64,000 nt of DNA, taken from an uncultured Lachnospiraceae bacterium. Its GTDB lineage: Bacteria > Bacillota > Clostridia > Lachnospirales > Lachnospiraceae. Under the pieces are notes generated by a model. That model ran no database searches and was not told where the DNA came from. It saw only the letters and a program-made list of their open reading frames with translations. Shown in pieces: positions 50,344-63,480 of this stretch; positions within the stretch are counted from its first letter, which is position 1; the number at the start of each line of letters is the position of its first letter. Both the position numbers and the translations under genes were made by a program. Location of the stretch: NCBI GenBank assembly GCA_944381575.1, contig CALWLS010000004.1, positions 167,420 to 231,419 of the forward strand. The letters are read 5' to 3'.

Positions 50344-51726
50344 TTAAGCTTCATCATAAGGCTTGTAATACTTCTCTATGTATTCGTCCTTTATACGCTT
50401 TAACTCTGACTTAGGCAGTATTCCGAGGAGCTTCCATCCAAGATCCAGCGTCTCCTCTATGGAGCGGTCCGTATTGTATCCCTGGGATACATACTGCTTC
50501 TCGAACTCATCGGCAAATTTTGCGTAGAGCTTATCCATATCTGAAAGCGCAGCCTCGCCGAGCACCACCATGAGCTCCTTGGCGTCCTTACCTCTGGAGT
50601 ATGCCGCAAACAGCTGGTTCATGGTATTTGCATGATCCTCACGGGTCTTGCCTTCGCCTATACCCTTATCCTTAAGTCGTGACAGTGACGGAAGAACATC
50701 TATAGGAGGCTGAACTCCCTTTCTGTAGAGATCACGTCCTAAAATGATCTGTCCCTCAGTTATGTATCCCGTAAGGTCAGGGATAGGATGGGTCTTGTCA
50801 TCCTCAGGCATGGTAAGTATAGGAACCATGGTTATGGAGCCCTTACGTCCGATCTGACGTCCTGCTCTTTCATAGAGAGAAGCAAGGTCAGTGTACATGT
50901 ATCCAGGATATCCTCTACGTCCCGGAACCTCCTTACGGGCTGCGGATACCTCACGCAGTGAGTCGGCGTAGTTCGTGATATCCGTAAGGATAACGAGGAC
51001 ATGCATGTCCTTTTCGAATGCAAGGTACTCAGCAGCGGTAAGTGCCATACGAGGCGTAGATATACGCTCTACCGCAGGGTCGTTTGCAAGGTTAAGGAAC
51101 ATGACGGCTCTGTCTATGGCTCCCGTCTCCCTGAAGGAATTCATGAAGAAGTTAGCTTCCTCGAAGGTGATACCCATTGCCGCGAATACTACCGCGAAAG
51201 GCTCCGTCGTACCGCGGACCTTTGCCTGACGCGCTATCTGGGCAGCCAGGTTGGCGTGCGGAAGTCCTGAACAGGAGAATATAGGCAGCTTCTGTCCTCT
51301 TACAAGAGTGTTAAGGCCGTCTATGGCTGAAACTCCTGTCTGGATGAACTCAGACGGATATGCTCTTGCTGCAGGGTTTATAGGAAGTCCGTTGATATCC
51401 ATCCTGGCGTCAGGAATGATCTCAGGACCACCGTCTATAGGTCTTCCGAGTCCATCGAACATACGTCCGAGCATATCCTCGGATACTCCGAGCTCCATGC
51501 TCTTTCCAAAGAATCTTACCTTGGATGAATCAAGGTTGATACCCGTCGCGTTCTCGAAGAGCTGTACCATTGCGTTTCCTTCATCTATTTGAAGGACCTT
51601 GCAGCGGCGTCTTGTACCGTCTGAGAGCTCTATCTCTCCGAGCTCGTCATATCCGACATTTTCAACGCCCTTGACCAACATCAGAGGTCCTGCGACCTCC
51701 TGTATAGTCCTATATTCCTTTGGCAT
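50344..51726 (-). CDS. ntpB: V-type ATPase subunit B
   Basis: A 460-residue non-catalytic nucleotide-binding subunit: [36 protein letters not shown] and [14 protein letters not shown]. It alternates with A in the ring. The start overlaps the A stop by one base. Confidence 0.97.
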   Translation of the reverse strand: MPKEYRTIQEVAGPLMLVKGVENVGYDELGEIELSDGTRRRCKVLQIDEGNAMVQLFENATGINLDSSKVRFFGKSMELGVSEDMLGRMFDGLGRPIDGGPEIIPDARMDINGLPINPAARAYPSEFIQTGVSAIDGLNTLVRGQKLPIFSCSGLPHANLAAQIARQAKVRGTTEPFAVVFAAMGITFEEANFFMNSFRETGAIDRAVMFLNLANDPAVERISTPRMALTAAEYLAFEKDMHVLVILTDITNYADSLREVSAARKEVPGRRGYPGYMYTDLASLYERAGRQIGRKGSITMVPILTMPEDDKTHPIPDLTGYITEGQIILGRDLYRKGVQPPIDVLPSLSRLKDKGIGEGKTREDHANTMNQLFAAYSRGKDAKELMVVLGEAALSDMDKLYAKFADEFEKQYVSQGYNTDRSIEETLDLGWKLLGILPKSELKRIKDEYIEKYYKPYDEA

Positions 51727-53498
51727 CAGAAGTCCTCCTTTCTGGCGATGGCATCCTTGATCTGGCTCTTAAGCGTCTCGATGATCTCGTTATACTTAGC
51801 GTCGATCTCATCCTCGGCAACATACTTGAAACGTCCGATGGCCTCACGCACCGGGAGAGCCACAAGGTCATTTACCTTTGCTCCCTCATCGAGGGCTGCC
51901 TCAGCCGCGTCATAGTACGCAAGAACCAGCTTCATCATCGTATGCTGCTTCTTAGGCGAGGTATATGTGTCTATGCCGTCGAACGCGTTCTGCTGCAGAT
52001 AGTCCTCACGGACTGAACGTGCAGACTCGAGCTTGATACGGTCAGGCGCAGAAAGCGCATCCATTCCGACGAGCTTTACGATCTCATCGAGCTCGGCCTC
52101 GTCCTGTAAAAGCCTCATGAGCTTCGCCCTGAGCTCTGTCCAATCGTCAGCTACCTTATTATTGAAATACGGCTCCACGTTATCCATGTACAGGGAGTAC
52201 GAGGTCAGCCAGTCTATGGCAGGGAAGTGTCTCTGGTATGCAAGGGAAGCTGAAAGCGACCAGAATACCTTTACGATACGGAGCGTTGCCTGTGTTACCG
52301 GCTCTGAAATATCTCCGCCTGCCGGTGATACGGCTCCTATTACCGAAAGTGCTCCCTCTCGTCCTTCCTTTCCAAGAGAGATAACTCTTCCGGCTCTCTC
52401 ATAGAACTCTGCAAGACGTGATCCAAGGTATGCAGGGTAACCCTCCTCACCAGGCATCTCCTCAAGACGTCCTGACATCTCACGAAGGGCCTCTGCCCAT
52501 CTTGATGTGGAGTCTGCCATAAGCGCTACCGAGTAGCCCATATCACGGAAATACTCAGCTATCGTTATACCTGTATAAATGGACGCCTCACGGGCAGCAA
52601 CCGGCATATCCGATGTATTTGCGATAAGTACTGTCCTCTCCATGAGCGACTTGCCCGTACGAGGATCCTTAAGCTCAGGGAACTCGTTAAGAACGTCGGT
52701 CATCTCATTTCCACGCTCTCCGCATCCGATATATACGACGATCTCCGCATCGGCCCACTTTGCAAGCTGGTGCTGAACGACCGTCTTACCTGATCCGAAA
52801 GGTCCAGGTACGGCTGCAACGCCTCCCTTTGCGATAGGGAATAATGTATCTATAACTCTCTGTCCGGTTACGAGCGGCATCTCAGGACTGAGCTTTTCCT
52901 TATAAGGCCTTCCCGTACGAACAGGCCATCTCTGCATAAGCTGTACTGCCACGTCTCCGTGATCAGTCTCTATCACTGCTATATCCTCAGTTACCGTATA
53001 ATCTCCCTCGGTAATGGACTTTATCCTTCCGTCCGCTCCCTTAGGCACCATGATCTTGTGAAGTACGACGTCTGTCTCCTGAACTGTTCCTATGATGTCT
53101 CCGAAAGTGACCTCGTCTCCGACATTTGCCGTAGGATTAAAATGCCATTTCTTATTACGGTCAAGGGAAGGTACGCTTATTCCTCTCTGAAGGAGGTTGG
53201 AATCCGTCATCTCCCTGATCTTCTCAAGCGGCCTCTGGATTCCATCATATATACTGCTGATGATGCCCGGTCCAAGTTCTACTGACATAGGCACTCCGGT
53301 AGATTCCACAGGCTCACCCGGCTTAAGGCCCGATGTCTCCTCGTAGACCTGTACGGACGCCTCATCGCCGTGTATCTCGATTATCTCTCCCATAAGGTGC
53401 TTGTCCGAAACGTAAACCACGTCACGCATGTTTGCGTCGCGCATTCCCTTAGCGACAACCAGAGGTCCGGCTATTTTTTTAATTACACCTTTGCTCAT
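51726..53498 (-). CDS. ntpA: V-type ATPase catalytic subunit A
   Basis: I start at ATG 53498 ([19 protein letters not shown]), with AAAGG ten bases upstream; the GTG 18 bases earlier is less likely. 590 residues. Walker [16 protein letters not shown] and [16 protein letters not shown] (catalytic Glu) are complete, and [20 protein letters not shown] follows. The bulge domain of the A family is present. It hydrolyses ATP. Confidence 0.97.
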   Translation of the reverse strand: MSKGVIKKIAGPLVVAKGMRDANMRDVVYVSDKHLMGEIIEIHGDEASVQVYEETSGLKPGEPVESTGVPMSVELGPGIISSIYDGIQRPLEKIREMTDSNLLQRGISVPSLDRNKKWHFNPTANVGDEVTFGDIIGTVQETDVVLHKIMVPKGADGRIKSITEGDYTVTEDIAVIETDHGDVAVQLMQRWPVRTGRPYKEKLSPEMPLVTGQRVIDTLFPIAKGGVAAVPGPFGSGKTVVQHQLAKWADAEIVVYIGCGERGNEMTDVLNEFPELKDPRTGKSLMERTVLIANTSDMPVAAREASIYTGITIAEYFRDMGYSVALMADSTSRWAEALREMSGRLEEMPGEEGYPAYLGSRLAEFYERAGRVISLGKEGREGALSVIGAVSPAGGDISEPVTQATLRIVKVFWSLSASLAYQRHFPAIDWLTSYSLYMDNVEPYFNNKVADDWTELRAKLMRLLQDEAELDEIVKLVGMDALSAPDRIKLESARSVREDYLQQNAFDGIDTYTSPKKQHTMMKLVLAYYDAAEAALDEGAKVNDLVALPVREAIGRFKYVAEDEIDAKYNEIIETLKSQIKDAIARKEDF

Positions 53499-53519
53499 TT
53501 CAAACTTACCTTTCACTTA

Positions 53520-53840
53520 TTAATCATCACCGAAAATGATATCCGAGCCGACGGCCCTTTCAACCGAACGCTTGACCGCCTCGATCCCCTTGCCGGTATT
53601 GCCGTAGACGCCCGGAATGAGGATTATTGCCGGAAGCTCCCTGTCGGAGAAATGCTCTATCTCCTTCTGTATCCTGCCTGCCAGCTCCTCCGTGATATAG
53701 ATCACAGCGTAGTCGGCATCAACAAGGCTTTTAAGCTTTGCTGCAGCTTCCTCCGTATCGGTGATCGGAAAAGGCGTAAGTCCTACTGCGGCGAAGCCAT
53801 ATATGCTGTCACGGTCGCCCATAACTGCTATCTTATACAT
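53520..53840 (-). CDS. ntpF: V-type ATPase subunit F
   Basis: I start at ATG 53840 (MYKIAVMGDRDSIYGFAAVG), the standard opening; the GTG at 53849 is less likely. About 106 residues with DYAVIYITEELAGRI, a Rossmann-like fold. It stiffens the central stalk. Confidence 0.93.
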   Translation of the reverse strand: MYKIAVMGDRDSIYGFAAVGLTPFPITDTEEAAAKLKSLVDADYAVIYITEELAGRIQKEIEHFSDRELPAIILIPGVYGNTGKGIEAVKRSVERAVGSDIIFGDD

Positions 53841-54813
53841 AAGAATCACGCACCCTTTCCGCGATCATTTCATTGGAAAATCCATTCTGCTTACCGCTTA
53901 GGATTATCCTTACCGATTTGATCTCATTTTCTCTTGCTAAAATATATGCTGAAATCGGGCCTAAGCCAAACGATTCATAAAGCTGAGGCTTCATCCTCTG
54001 AGTGATAAGGTTATCGCACCAGCATTCAAATGCCGCCGGCGATTCCTTTAACATAGGGACAGCATCGGCATAGGCAGTGGAGCCAAGATATGACGATATG
54101 GCCTCTACTCCTATTGCAGCCGCATCTATCAGTGCAGCCTTATCAAGGGTCTCGCATTCAGCGAGAGCCATATCGAGGAAATCCCTTCCCTTGCCTGTCA
54201 GCGCAGCCCTTACGGCTATCTTGATATCCGTAGAAGCCACCTTGATCTCGGCGTACATCTTAAGGAAGTCGTCCTTTGTCGCCTTTCCCGCCTTAAGTAT
54301 CTCATCCAGGCAGGCCCTGTCCACCATGATATCGCATATCTGTCCGTCACCCGTCTTGAGGAACAGCGAATGAGCCTGTTCAGCGACTTCCTGCATGGAC
54401 TCAGGAAGGGCTTTATAGTCCCTTTCCTTTATGGAAGCCGCAATAAGCTCAGGATCCACCGTACTCTCGCTTATATAGATGCCCGGATAATCGAATTTCA
54501 TAACGGATTCCTTCAGCGCAGCCTTAAGATTATTATAATCATTAGGCAGCTTGAACACGTCAAATATCGATCTGTCCGCTACTATCTCATCTATGAAGCT
54601 CCACAGCTTCTCCCTTTCAGCCTGAAGGATGGATTCCGGATCCTCAGATCCGCCGTTTCCCCATCCTCTGTCCCTTAAGATCTTTAAGGCCTCCTCCATG
54701 CTCCCTGCAGTGGCAAGCTGTGAAAGCACTGAAGCGTTCAGCAGCTTTAACTCGGCATATCTTACGCGCACAACAGCATATACATAGCTCTTATCTACAT
54801 ATGAACTTGTCAT
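53833..54813 (-). CDS. ntpC: V-type ATPase subunit C
   Basis: A 326-residue all-helical protein of the V-ATPase C/AC39 family (YVYAVVRVRYAELKLLNASV; NEIKSVRIILSGKQNGF). It joins the stalk to the membrane ring. It overlaps the F gene by eight bases. Confidence 0.93.
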   Translation of the reverse strand: MTSSYVDKSYVYAVVRVRYAELKLLNASVLSQLATAGSMEEALKILRDRGWGNGGSEDPESILQAEREKLWSFIDEIVADRSIFDVFKLPNDYNNLKAALKESVMKFDYPGIYISESTVDPELIAASIKERDYKALPESMQEVAEQAHSLFLKTGDGQICDIMVDRACLDEILKAGKATKDDFLKMYAEIKVASTDIKIAVRAALTGKGRDFLDMALAECETLDKAALIDAAAIGVEAISSYLGSTAYADAVPMLKESPAAFECWCDNLITQRMKPQLYESFGLGPISAYILARENEIKSVRIILSGKQNGFSNEMIAERVRDSYV

Positions 54814-54825
54814 AATGATCTCCTG

Positions 54826-55419
54826 TTACGCAAATAGTAAAGATTTTACCTTGTCCTGCAGCTCCTCTATGTTCTGGTCGATAAGTGCATCAAACGTGCA
54901 GTTTTCCTCTATATCGCCGTAGTCAAGTATGAATCCGTTTTTGATGTCTGCCGGCTGGTCAGATACCGTAAGCTTTGCCCCTGATTCTGCAGCAAGCTTT
55001 ACAAGTCCGTCAATGACAGCCTCAGGGATCCTCTCAAGATCACGGGCGTTGAGTTTTAATACCGCATCCTGTTTAGGGATGTGTTTTCCAAAAAGGCCGG
55101 AGATAAAATCAATGTAATCCTGATCGTCAAGACTGTTAAGCTTATCCTTGGCCATCTTGATGGTGCTGCTTATAAGCTCCTGCTTACCCTCAAGGATGAG
55201 CTGCTTTGTCTTAAGATCCGCTGAGGATCTGCCTCTCTCAAGGATGCTCCGGACTTCCGTTTCAGCTTTTTTAATAATGCTGTCACTTTCCGCTGCGGTT
55301 TTGATCTTTGCGTCCCCGATAATGCCTTCCGCCTGATTTTTAGCGGCGTCCAGCACGGACTTTACTTCATTTTCCGCATCACGGCTTATGTGACCTATGA
55401 TTTTGTCAAGTCCGCCCAT
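54826..55419 (-). CDS. ntpE: V-type ATPase subunit E
   Basis: A 197-residue protein with a long N-terminal coiled coil (ENEVKSVLDAAKNQAEGIIG) and a small C-terminal domain (NGFILDYGDIEENCTFDALI). It is the outer stalk with the H/G-type subunit. Confidence 0.93.
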   Translation of the reverse strand: MGGLDKIIGHISRDAENEVKSVLDAAKNQAEGIIGDAKIKTAAESDSIIKKAETEVRSILERGRSSADLKTKQLILEGKQELISSTIKMAKDKLNSLDDQDYIDFISGLFGKHIPKQDAVLKLNARDLERIPEAVIDGLVKLAAESGAKLTVSDQPADIKNGFILDYGDIEENCTFDALIDQNIEELQDKVKSLLFA

Positions 55420-55459
55420 CTTCTACTCCTTTTCCCTTTTCAGTATCTTTGTCTTTTTA

Positions 55460-57965
<2,506 letters not shown>

Positions 57966-58006
57966 GCCCTTATACCTCCTCTCTTAAATATATTTTTATT
58001 CAATTT

Positions 58007-58318
58007 TTACTTTAATAAGGAATCTATTATTTCCTTAACCGCTCCTGCCTGCTTTGAAGCAGTCGCTTCCTTAAGCTCAGCCTCCATGGCCTTTGCCTTT
58101 TCGAGAGCTTCGGCTACCGTCTTTCCTGCCTCGGCTTCGGCCTCGCTTATTTTTGCTGCAGCCTCCTCCTTAGCCTTCTTAACACCGGCGTCATGAAGCT
58201 TTTTCGCCTCTTCCCTGGCGTCTGCCACCAGTTTCTCGGCTTCATCCTTAGCTCCGGCAAGATCCTTCGTTGCCTTGGCCTCTACTTCCTTGATCTTATC
58301 AATAATTTCCTTAGACAA
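58007..58318 (-). CDS. V-type ATPase subunit G/H-like coiled coil
   Basis: A 103-residue, almost wholly helical, Ala/Glu/Lys-rich protein (AEKLVADAREEAKKLHDAGV; KKAKEEAAAKISEAEAEAGK). It has the size and composition of the G/H peripheral stalk subunit and leads the I gene. Confidence 0.85.
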   Translation of the reverse strand: MSKEIIDKIKEVEAKATKDLAGAKDEAEKLVADAREEAKKLHDAGVKKAKEEAAAKISEAEAEAGKTVAEALEKAKAMEAELKEATASKQAGAVKEIIDSLLK

Positions 58319-58396
58319 GCCGTACCCTCCTCTTTTAAATATTTATCATAACGGCCTCCTGCCGCATATCAGGCAGGCTTACCGCCATAATCATCC

Positions 58397-59002
58397 TTAC
58401 TGCCGGTATATCCTTATCCCGGCCTTATCCTTTGCGGCAAGGAACATTTCTCCGTCATTTCCAGTGCCGTCCAGCACTAAAAGTGCCGTTGTTATCCCGA
58501 AGCTATTAAAAAGATCATCCAAAAGCGCTTCATCATTAAGCCTTCCCTGATCCTTAAACCGCTTTATAAGCTGCAGGACATTATTTATCGTTCCCCTGTC
58601 GGTATCCGCCGCAAGCCCGGGACTTCCGGAAAGCGTCATCATATTGAAGCCTCCCTTTAAGGGCTCAGCCTCGTCGTTAGACGATACCGGATCCTCATTG
58701 GGATCTCCCAGCACGCCTCCTGTGGTCATTCCATCAGGGATGTCCGCGTCACCGATATGTACGGAACAGCCTGCCGCAACCACCGGGGAATCCCCGGTCC
58801 CGCCGTCACTGAAGATCCCGCAGACCGCCGCGGCTATCTCAAAATCTATGCCAACTAAATCCCTTGAGCTTATGTCAAGGTCCCTTAAGGCGTTAAGCTT
58901 CTTACGGCACTCCTCAGCGCTCTCATCAGTACATATGCAGCCTGCCGCAAAGGGGATATCTCCCTTTAAGGTAAAACTGACTGCCTCAACACTGTATCCC
59001 AT
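58397..59002 (-). CDS. Hypothetical protein upstream of the V-ATPase genes
   Basis: A 201-residue acidic protein (MGYSVEAVSFTLKGDIPFAA). No domain recognised. It ends with LNDEALLDDLFNSFGITTAL. It lies two bases after the DUF3842 gene and 80 bases before the V-ATPase genes. Confidence 0.65.
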   Translation of the reverse strand: MGYSVEAVSFTLKGDIPFAAGCICTDESAEECRKKLNALRDLDISSRDLVGIDFEIAAAVCGIFSDGGTGDSPVVAAGCSVHIGDADIPDGMTTGGVLGDPNEDPVSSNDEAEPLKGGFNMMTLSGSPGLAADTDRGTINNVLQLIKRFKDQGRLNDEALLDDLFNSFGITTALLVLDGTGNDGEMFLAAKDKAGIRIYRQ

Positions 59003-59004
59003 GT

Positions 59005-59412
59005 CTATCCGATCATCCCCCTTAAAACCTCCATGGCTTCCGCAATAAGCTCCGACGGCGTCCTGTCTCCGACTCCGACTATTATGCTCTCGCAGTAGTT
59101 AAAAGGGATCAGCACCAGCTTCGCGCCGCTTTGCCCAACTGCCGCAGCCATGCGGGGCGTCACCTCTCCAAGCATCGAATCGGCGATCACTATGCCTATG
59201 GGACCCACTATTATATCAGCCTTCCTCGAGGCTACCACGACTGAATTTTCTCCCGTTCCGGAGATGTCGGCGCCGGCCTTATTCATTGCAAAGGTCGCCG
59301 TGGCGTTCGTTCCGACAGCCATGACGGTGGCCTTCGGGAAATTCTGTTTGATGCTCGAAACAAGCTGGCGTCCCATTCCGCCGCCTTTGGCATCAATGAC
59401 TAAAATATTCAT
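59005..59412 (-). CDS. DUF3842 protein
   Basis: A 135-residue protein with a Rossmann-like start (MNILVIDAKGGGMGRQLVSS), KADIIVGPIGIVIADSMLGE and VLIPFNYCESIIVGV, diagnostic of DUF3842. It is often next to ATPase or metabolic genes in Clostridia; function unknown. Confidence 0.88.
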   Translation of the reverse strand: MNILVIDAKGGGMGRQLVSSIKQNFPKATVMAVGTNATATFAMNKAGADISGTGENSVVVASRKADIIVGPIGIVIADSMLGEVTPRMAAAVGQSGAKLVLIPFNYCESIIVGVGDRTPSELIAEAMEVLRGMIG

Positions 59413-59449
59413 ATTACAAAAAACTCTTTTTGTGCATTTTATGTAGATA

Positions 59450-59458
59450 TATTAGCAA
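59450..59458 (-). promoter_or_regulatory. Extended -10 promoter before the DUF3842/V-ATPase genes
   Basis: TGCTAATAT on the minus strand, with TGGAAA 17 bases further upstream as a weak -35. It lies in the 111-base gap between the gltX unit and DUF3842. It could drive the V-ATPase operon. Confidence 0.45.
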
Positions 59459-59523
59459 AAGCTAATGATTTTTTCCACTACAAAATGCTTATTTTTCAAA
59501 ATATTTGTATGCAAACAATCAGG

Positions 59524-60186
59524 TCATTCCCTGCTGTTATATATCTCGTTATTTATCTCTTCTACATCCTTATTGGTAAGCATGAGTTCAATGCCCGGAT
59601 GCTCATTTTTGATATACGAAATGACTTCCGCAAGGCGCTTCATAGGCCTGTCTTCCCGGCTCCCCTTGATATCGAGGACGCGCTTGCTGCCGTTCCTCTC
59701 CATAAAGTTGATGAAATACAGCTCCTGCCTGCGGTTATGCCTGTTCGGGTACTCCTGCTTATTGATCTCCTCAATATCTATCCATTTGATGATATTCAGG
59801 TATCTCTTACCCATAAGCACGGCATAGTCCCTTGTGGCCAGCATGCTGGAAAGCTCCACGGCCTCCCCTGAAGCCACGGCGTCATCGATATAATCGCAGA
59901 TACGTTTCTTTTCGGCCCTGTCCGTCCCCTTTGAAAATATCTTAGCGGAATAAGGATCGAATATCATGACTATGGAAGGAATAAGCTCATAGAGTCCGAA
60001 AATGGCTGCCGCTGAAACCAGTGCCGTAAATATCGCGCCTATGGTGCTGACGCTCCCGTAGGAGATTATCTCCACCACGCAGAAAAGCATTATTGCGGTC
60101 ATGATCAGCGTCTGAACTGTTTCCCAGGAGATTATCTGTCTTTTTGCATATTCCTTTATCTTATTTTTGATATAACTTGTTTCCAT
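59524..60186 (-). CDS. Hypothetical membrane protein after gltX
   Basis: A 220-residue protein. Two hydrophobic helices (about 25-75; LIMTAIMLFCVVEIISYGSV, ALVSAAAIFGLYELIPSIVM), then a soluble part with a basic/acidic end. It starts three bases after the gltX stop. No family recognised. Confidence 0.7.
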   Translation of the reverse strand: METSYIKNKIKEYAKRQIISWETVQTLIMTAIMLFCVVEIISYGSVSTIGAIFTALVSAAAIFGLYELIPSIVMIFDPYSAKIFSKGTDRAEKKRICDYIDDAVASGEAVELSSMLATRDYAVLMGKRYLNIIKWIDIEEINKQEYPNRHNRRQELYFINFMERNGSKRVLDIKGSREDRPMKRLAEVISYIKNEHPGIELMLTNKDVEEINNEIYNSRE

Positions 60187-60188
60187 GC

Positions 60189-61706
60189 TCAGCCGACCGC
60201 TTCCTCAAGCTTCTTTATACCGATCTCCATGCGCCTTATGCTCTCCTCCTTACCAAGGATATCGCATATCTCCACAACGCCTCCCGGAGTGACAGCTTTT
60301 CCTGACACGGCTATCCTTACCGGCCACATTACGGTGGCGTTCTTTAAACCTTCAGCCTCGGCGATATCAGTAAGCACGAGCTTGATATTGTCCATGTTCC
60401 AGTCGCTGACTGAGCTTAAGGCAGGCAGAGCCTTTTTAAGCATGTTAAGAGAGACATCAGCGTTGGTCTTGGATTTTTTGTTGGTATAGAGCTCTATGTC
60501 ATAATCCGGCAGCTCGTCAAAGAAATCGAGCTTATCCGGTATATCGCTCAGCATCTCGCATCTTGGCTGCAGCAGCGGAGCGATCTTTGCCGGAGAGATA
60601 GCTTCATTTTTGACCGCCGTCCTTATGTAAGGCTCAGCCAGCTTCAGGAACTCCTCCGGAGACTTGGCCCTTATATACTCCGCATTGAAATACTTAAGCT
60701 TTTCCATATCGAATATGGCCGGCGACTTGGATATGCCCTCAAGCTCAAAGGCTTCCGTAAGCTCCGTTAGCGTAAAAAATTCCTTTTCCGCAAGCTCTCC
60801 CCTTGGAGACCAGCCCAAAAGAGCCACATAATTAAGTATGGCCTCGGTAAGCAGGCCCATATGCTTAAGATCCTCATAGGAAGGATCGCCATGGCGCTTT
60901 GACATCTTATGCTGCGCGTCCCTCATGACCGGCGAGCAGTGTACGTATTCAGGTATCTCCCAGCCAAAGCCCTCATACAAAAGATTATATTTCGGCGCCG
61001 AAGCAAGATATTCGCTCCCTCTCACCACATGTGTTATGCCCATAAGATGATCATCCACCACGTTGGCGAAATTATAAGTCGGCAACCCATCCCTCTTTAA
61101 GAGCACCTGATCATCAAGGGAATCATTAGGCACCGTTATCTCTCCATAGGAAATGTCATGGAATGTGGTCGTTCCCTCCGTAGGCACCTTCTGTCTGATG
61201 ACATAAGACTCGCCTGCGGCAACCCGCTTTTTGGCCTCCTCAAGGCTCAGCTCCCTGCAAGGATCCATGATCTTTGCAAACTTATCGGCGGCCTCCTTAC
61301 CCTCCGAAGGTTCTTCGGCCTCATCAGCCTTATCACAGAAGCAGTAGTAGGCATGTCCCCTCTCCACTAAAAGCTCAGCGTATCTTCCGTATATGTCCTG
61401 TCTCTCACTCTGTACGTAAGGGCCTACCGGTCCCCCGATATCGGGGCCTTCGTCATAAGTAAGCCCGCACTCCTTTAAGGTCCTGTATATCACCTCTTCG
61501 GAGCCCTTGACCTCTCTTTTCTTATCCGTATCCTCAAGCCTGAACACAAAGGTCCCTCCGGCTTTTTTCGCAATAAGATATGTATAGAGCGCAGTCCTCA
61601 AATTACCTATATGCATATATCCCGTAGGCGAAGGGGCAAATCTCGTCCTCACCCTGCCCTTAGGGATACGCGCTTCCATCTCATCAAAATATTTCTGATC
61701 GACCAT
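60189..61706 (-). CDS. gltX: Glutamate-tRNA ligase
   Basis: A 505-residue class I synthetase: HIGH as PTGYMHIGNLRT, KMSKS as HKMSKRHGD, and DTDKKREVKGSEEVIYRTL. The C-terminal anticodon-binding part follows. It may be a discriminating or non-discriminating enzyme; the sequence alone does not tell. Confidence 0.95.
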   Translation of the reverse strand: MVDQKYFDEMEARIPKGRVRTRFAPSPTGYMHIGNLRTALYTYLIAKKAGGTFVFRLEDTDKKREVKGSEEVIYRTLKECGLTYDEGPDIGGPVGPYVQSERQDIYGRYAELLVERGHAYYCFCDKADEAEEPSEGKEAADKFAKIMDPCRELSLEEAKKRVAAGESYVIRQKVPTEGTTTFHDISYGEITVPNDSLDDQVLLKRDGLPTYNFANVVDDHLMGITHVVRGSEYLASAPKYNLLYEGFGWEIPEYVHCSPVMRDAQHKMSKRHGDPSYEDLKHMGLLTEAILNYVALLGWSPRGELAEKEFFTLTELTEAFELEGISKSPAIFDMEKLKYFNAEYIRAKSPEEFLKLAEPYIRTAVKNEAISPAKIAPLLQPRCEMLSDIPDKLDFFDELPDYDIELYTNKKSKTNADVSLNMLKKALPALSSVSDWNMDNIKLVLTDIAEAEGLKNATVMWPVRIAVSGKAVTPGGVVEICDILGKEESIRRMEIGIKKLEEAVG

Positions 61707-61766
61707 CGTGATCTTACAGTCTCCTTTTCATATGTTAAAATACCGGCTTTAAGCCGTACACCAGTA

Positions 61767-61772
61767 ATTATA
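61767..61772 (-). promoter_or_regulatory. Promoter of gltX
   Basis: TATAAT on the minus strand with TGGAAA 17 bases upstream, about 60 bases before the gltX ATG. A small GGCTTAAAGCC hairpin lies in the leader, and AAAAGGAGAC is the ribosome site. Confidence 0.55.
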
Positions 61773-62119
61773 ACCAATGAAATGCCATATTTCCATATCA
61801 AAACATGACAATGGAATAAGGCCATATTCTCATATTGTTAATTATTTATCAATTATTATAAAAATAAAATATACCGGTCAGCATGGCCCTCATATTAAGC
61901 TGTTTCAGGCAATACATGCACCGGTATATTTTTAGAAGGATTTTCTAAGCGTATTTATTCTATTTCATAAAATTGCGAGTACCCGCAAAAATTTTCAATA
62001 GAACAGACTGTGACATGGAGATAAAGATAAAAGATAATTGGAAAAGGACTTTATTGATCAGGTTTCCAAATTAAACCGTGTCGCATAAAGTCCTCCTCCA
62101 ATCTTTAGAAACATGCATT
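61773..62119. other. Intergenic region between gltX and the DUF4143 gene
   Basis: No gene. Two hairpins are seen: AATATACCGGT ... ACCGGTATATTTTT at about 61868-61932, and AGGACTTTAT ... ATAAAGTCC at 62046-62094, given as a terminator. The rest is AT-rich with nothing I can name. Confidence 0.6.
62040..62098 (-). terminator. Terminator of the DUF4143 gene
   Basis: On the minus strand AGGACTTTAT, an inner GGTTT ... AAACC stem, and ATAAAGTCCTTTTCC, 22 bases after the stop at 62120. Confidence 0.65.
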
Positions 62120-63415
62120 TTATATACAAAATGCGGCATAGAGTGGAACAGTTTTCTTGTTGTCCTCAAAACTAAAATTTTTAGCAGAGAGCTTGATAGC
62201 GTATTCCGGCTTATAGGTGTCCATACATACCTTTAAGCTCTTTGCTCTGGTATTGTCCGCAGATTTTACCTCAATAGGTATAAGCTGGCCGTCGCGCTGA
62301 ATAATAAAATCTATCTCAGCTCCGCGTGGTGACTCCCAGTAATAAGTTCTGTATCCATTGATGGTAAGCTGCACATTCACATAGTTTTCAGCCATGCCGC
62401 CTTTAAAATCATTCAGCTCATCAACCATATAGAGGACACCATCAGCCGCTAAGTCTTTTTTTGCGCAGAGCAATCCTAAATCAGAAACATATATTTTGAA
62501 CGCATCAATATCACGATAATTCTCCAAAGGTTTTCTGATCTGCTCCACCTTATATACCTGCGAAACGATACCTGACAGACAAAGCCATTCAATAGCATTT
62601 TCAAACTCGGAAGCTCTGCCGCCTTTCTTTATCAGCTTATACTGAAAACGGGTATTCTTTTTTGAGAGCTGAACAGTAATGTTATCATAGGCGAGCCTTG
62701 TTTTCTTAATTTCGTTCACATTGTTGTACTTGCTCATATCGTTCAGATAGCTTGCAAGTATGGTGTCCTGTGTATGACGCACAAGAATATGATCCTTTGT
62801 TTCTGCAAACTGCAGGACGCATTCAGGCATACCGCCCACTACGAGATACTGCCTGTAAAGCAGCATTGCTGCATCGTGCAATGCAGATGGCATCGGCGTA
62901 TCAGTTTCAAAACATTTTCGGATCTGCTCTACAAGATCATCCTCCCCCATGGCCAGCATGAATTCCTCCATATCCATAGGATACATGGTTTTCATGTCGA
63001 CCTTTCCTACGGGGAATGAAAACTGTGCCCTGTTTACAGCCACACCGAGCAGGCTGCCAAGAGCTGCAATATGATAGTCCGGAGCCTCCTCACAAAAGTA
63101 TTTGAGAGAAGTTAAAGCCCGTTCACAAAGCTGCACCTCATCAAATATTATCAGCGTTTTTTCTTTTACTATCGTCTGACCTGCAATGTGCGATAAAATT
63201 GGTATCAGATAATCTGGGCTGACATTTTCTTCAAAGGTTTCATTAAGCTTTGGATTTGTTTCAAAATTGAAGTATGCCACGTTTTCGTAGTGACTTCGTC
63301 CAAACTCTAAAATCGTGTAGGTTTTTCCGACCTGTCTTGCGCCCTGTAAGATCAAAGGCTTGCGATATTCGTTTTCTTTCCATGCTTCAAGGAAGCTCAT
63401 GATTTTTCTATACAT
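62120..63415 (-). CDS. AAA ATPase with DUF4143 domain
   Basis: A 431-residue protein. Walker A LQGARQVGKTYTI, Walker B LIIFDEVQLCERAL, then the DUF4143 C-terminal domain with a nuclease-like strand (EIDFIIQRDGQLIPIEVKSA). The family is widespread in gut bacteria and archaea, often mobile or repeated; function unknown. It is a lone gene with its own promoter and terminator. Confidence 0.92.
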   Translation of the reverse strand: MYRKIMSFLEAWKENEYRKPLILQGARQVGKTYTILEFGRSHYENVAYFNFETNPKLNETFEENVSPDYLIPILSHIAGQTIVKEKTLIIFDEVQLCERALTSLKYFCEEAPDYHIAALGSLLGVAVNRAQFSFPVGKVDMKTMYPMDMEEFMLAMGEDDLVEQIRKCFETDTPMPSALHDAAMLLYRQYLVVGGMPECVLQFAETKDHILVRHTQDTILASYLNDMSKYNNVNEIKKTRLAYDNITVQLSKKNTRFQYKLIKKGGRASEFENAIEWLCLSGIVSQVYKVEQIRKPLENYRDIDAFKIYVSDLGLLCAKKDLAADGVLYMVDELNDFKGGMAENYVNVQLTINGYRTYYWESPRGAEIDFIIQRDGQLIPIEVKSADNTRAKSLKVCMDTYKPEYAIKLSAKNFSFEDNKKTVPLYAAFCI

Positions 63416-63423
63416 AGCGTCCC

Positions 63424-63480
63424 TCCTTACGGTTCACCCATAGTATAGCACATGTTCATGTTTTAATTAACGATTTTATT
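63424..63480 (-). promoter_or_regulatory. Promoter and palindrome before the DUF4143 gene
   Basis: TTAATT, 17 bases, TATACT lie on the minus strand before ATG 63415. The spacer holds ACATGAACATGT, a near-perfect palindrome, as a possible operator. AAGGAGGGA is the ribosome site. Confidence 0.5.
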